Shown: positions 63,465 through 64,000 of the stretch, piece by piece
Position numbering within the stretch: the first letter of the stretch is position 1
Layout: each line of letters begins with the position of its first letter
NCBI RefSeq assembly: GCF_900142575.1
Contig: NZ_FRBI01000016.1
Span: 104,075 to 168,074, forward strand
Direction: 5' to 3'
Length of the DNA: 64,000 nucleotides
From: Actinacidiphila paucisporea
GTDB taxonomy: Bacteria > Actinomycetota > Actinomycetes > Streptomycetales > Streptomycetaceae
Position numbers and translations under genes: made by a program
Notes under the pieces: model-generated
Databases searched by the model: none
What the model saw: only the letters and a program-made list of their open reading frames with translations
What the model was told of the DNA's origin: nothing

Positions 63465-64000
63465 ATGAGGACAACGACCCCTGAGCGCCGCCGCAGACGC
63501 AACGTCATGGCCGCCATCCGCGCACTCGTCGCCGTGGCGGCGGCGGTCATGGCCGCCTTCACGCTGCCGGGCGCGGCCCAGGCCGACACGACCGTCACCT
63601 CGAACAGCACCGGCACCAACAACGGGTACTTCTACTCGTTCTGGAGCCAGAACAGCGGCCAGGCCTCGATGACGATGGGCTCCGGCGGCCAGTACAGCAC
63701 CACGTGGAACAACGTGACCAACTTCGTTGCCGGCAAGGGCTGGAACCCGGGCACGACCGCCCCCGTGACCTACTCGGGCTCGTGGAACTGCAACGGCAAC
63801 TGCTACCTGTCGCTGTACGGCTGGACCACGAACCCGCTCATCGAGTACTACATCGTCGACAACTACGGCAACTACAACCCGAGTTCCGGCACCTCCAGGC
63901 TGGGCTCCGTCAACAGCGACGGCAGCACGTACGACCTGTACCGGACGCAGCGCGTCAACCAGCCCTCCATCCAGGGCACCGCGACGTTCTACCAGTACTG
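63465..64000 (+). CDS. Secreted GH11 endo-1,4-beta-xylanase (3' end outside window)
   Basis: The first 178 residues are visible. The signal peptide (RRRRRNVMAAIRALVAVAAA start, then hydrophobic core) is cleaved after AQA40. The GH11 jelly-roll follows: GYFYSFWSQNSGQASMTMG (54-72), YSTTWNNVTNFVAGKGWNPG (78-97) and CYLSLYGWTTNPLIEYYIVD (113-132). Glu127 in the EYY motif is the nucleophile; the acid/base Glu lies beyond the window. The Arg-rich N-terminus suggests a Tat-like or strong Sec signal. GGAGG lies about 8-9 nt before ATG 63465. Transcription probably starts from the TTGACA promoter at 63254 under the two palindromic operators. Confidence 0.93.
   Translation, partial: MRTTTPERRRRRNVMAAIRALVAVAAAVMAAFTLPGAAQADTTVTSNSTGTNNGYFYSFWSQNSGQASMTMGSGGQYSTTWNNVTNFVAGKGWNPGTTAPVTYSGSWNCNGNCYLSLYGWTTNPLIEYYIVDNYGNYNPSSGTSRLGSVNSDGSTYDLYRTQRVNQPSIQGTATFYQY

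Overview
The window looks like a Streptomyces (or close actinomycete) chromosome segment. Evidence: very high GC throughout, GTG and TTG starts preceded by purine-rich ribosome-binding sites, many stop/start overlaps, Streptomyces-style secreted proteins, a GH11 xylanase, an ECF sigma/anti-sigma pair and a GlnA4-like glutamine synthetase cluster. The number of insertion-sequence remnants and broken genes suggests an accessory region, perhaps a chromosome arm. No tRNA, rRNA or CRISPR array was seen.

(1) 1-10416: after the tail of an FAD/NAD(P)-binding protein, nine co-directional, mostly overlapping genes encode two glycosyltransferases, an SHMT-like PLP enzyme with altered active-site motifs, an Fe(II)/2OG oxygenase, a GMC oxidoreductase, a cupin, a TylC3-type C-methyltransferase, a UDP-xylose-synthase-like decarboxylase and a Gfo/Idh/MocA dehydrogenase. 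Together they look like a specialised sugar or glycoside pathway.

(2) 10423-11075: a broken transposase fused to an anti-sigma-kinase tail.

(3) 11209-29689: the least conventional part. It holds a small CxxC protein, a free-standing PatG C-terminal-domain protein, a 13-cysteine protein, two coupled giant proteins (1310 and 948 aa), a matrixin protease with a cysteine switch, a 129-aa protein coupled to an M64 peptidase, a 333-aa/1179-aa pair and a caspase-like/P-loop/TPR gene with a frameshift. None of the large proteins or proteases has a recognisable signal peptide. I read this as one undescribed, protease-rich module.

(4) 29690-41500: a bed of gene fossils among a few intact genes. It contains a PAP2/AUR1-like membrane enzyme, a triple-repeat secreted protein, a truncated multicopper oxidase, frameshifted uppP and 2Fe-2S ferredoxin genes, integrase/Crp/HTH scraps, a divergent HxlR/NmrA pair, an 8-bp tandem repeat and a 319-bp IS4-derived element with perfect 20-bp inverted repeats.

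(5) 41506-46369: a minus-strand membrane-lipid operon (phospholipase D, PAP2-DAG kinase fusion, YihY/BrkB, PAP2).

(6) 46370-50724: more fossils plus one secreted two-domain protein.

(7) 50725-54213: two GH13 enzymes for alpha-glucan or trehalose metabolism, closed by a bidirectional terminator, then an ECF sigma/anti-sigma-like pair.

(8) 55585-62505: gamma-glutamylation cluster (C26 hydrolase, APC permease, FadR regulator, GlnA4-like synthetase, aldehyde dehydrogenase, SDR) that fits amine or ethanolamine use.

(9) 62506-64000: a regulator remnant and a secreted GH11 xylanase with palindromic operators upstream, cut by the window end.
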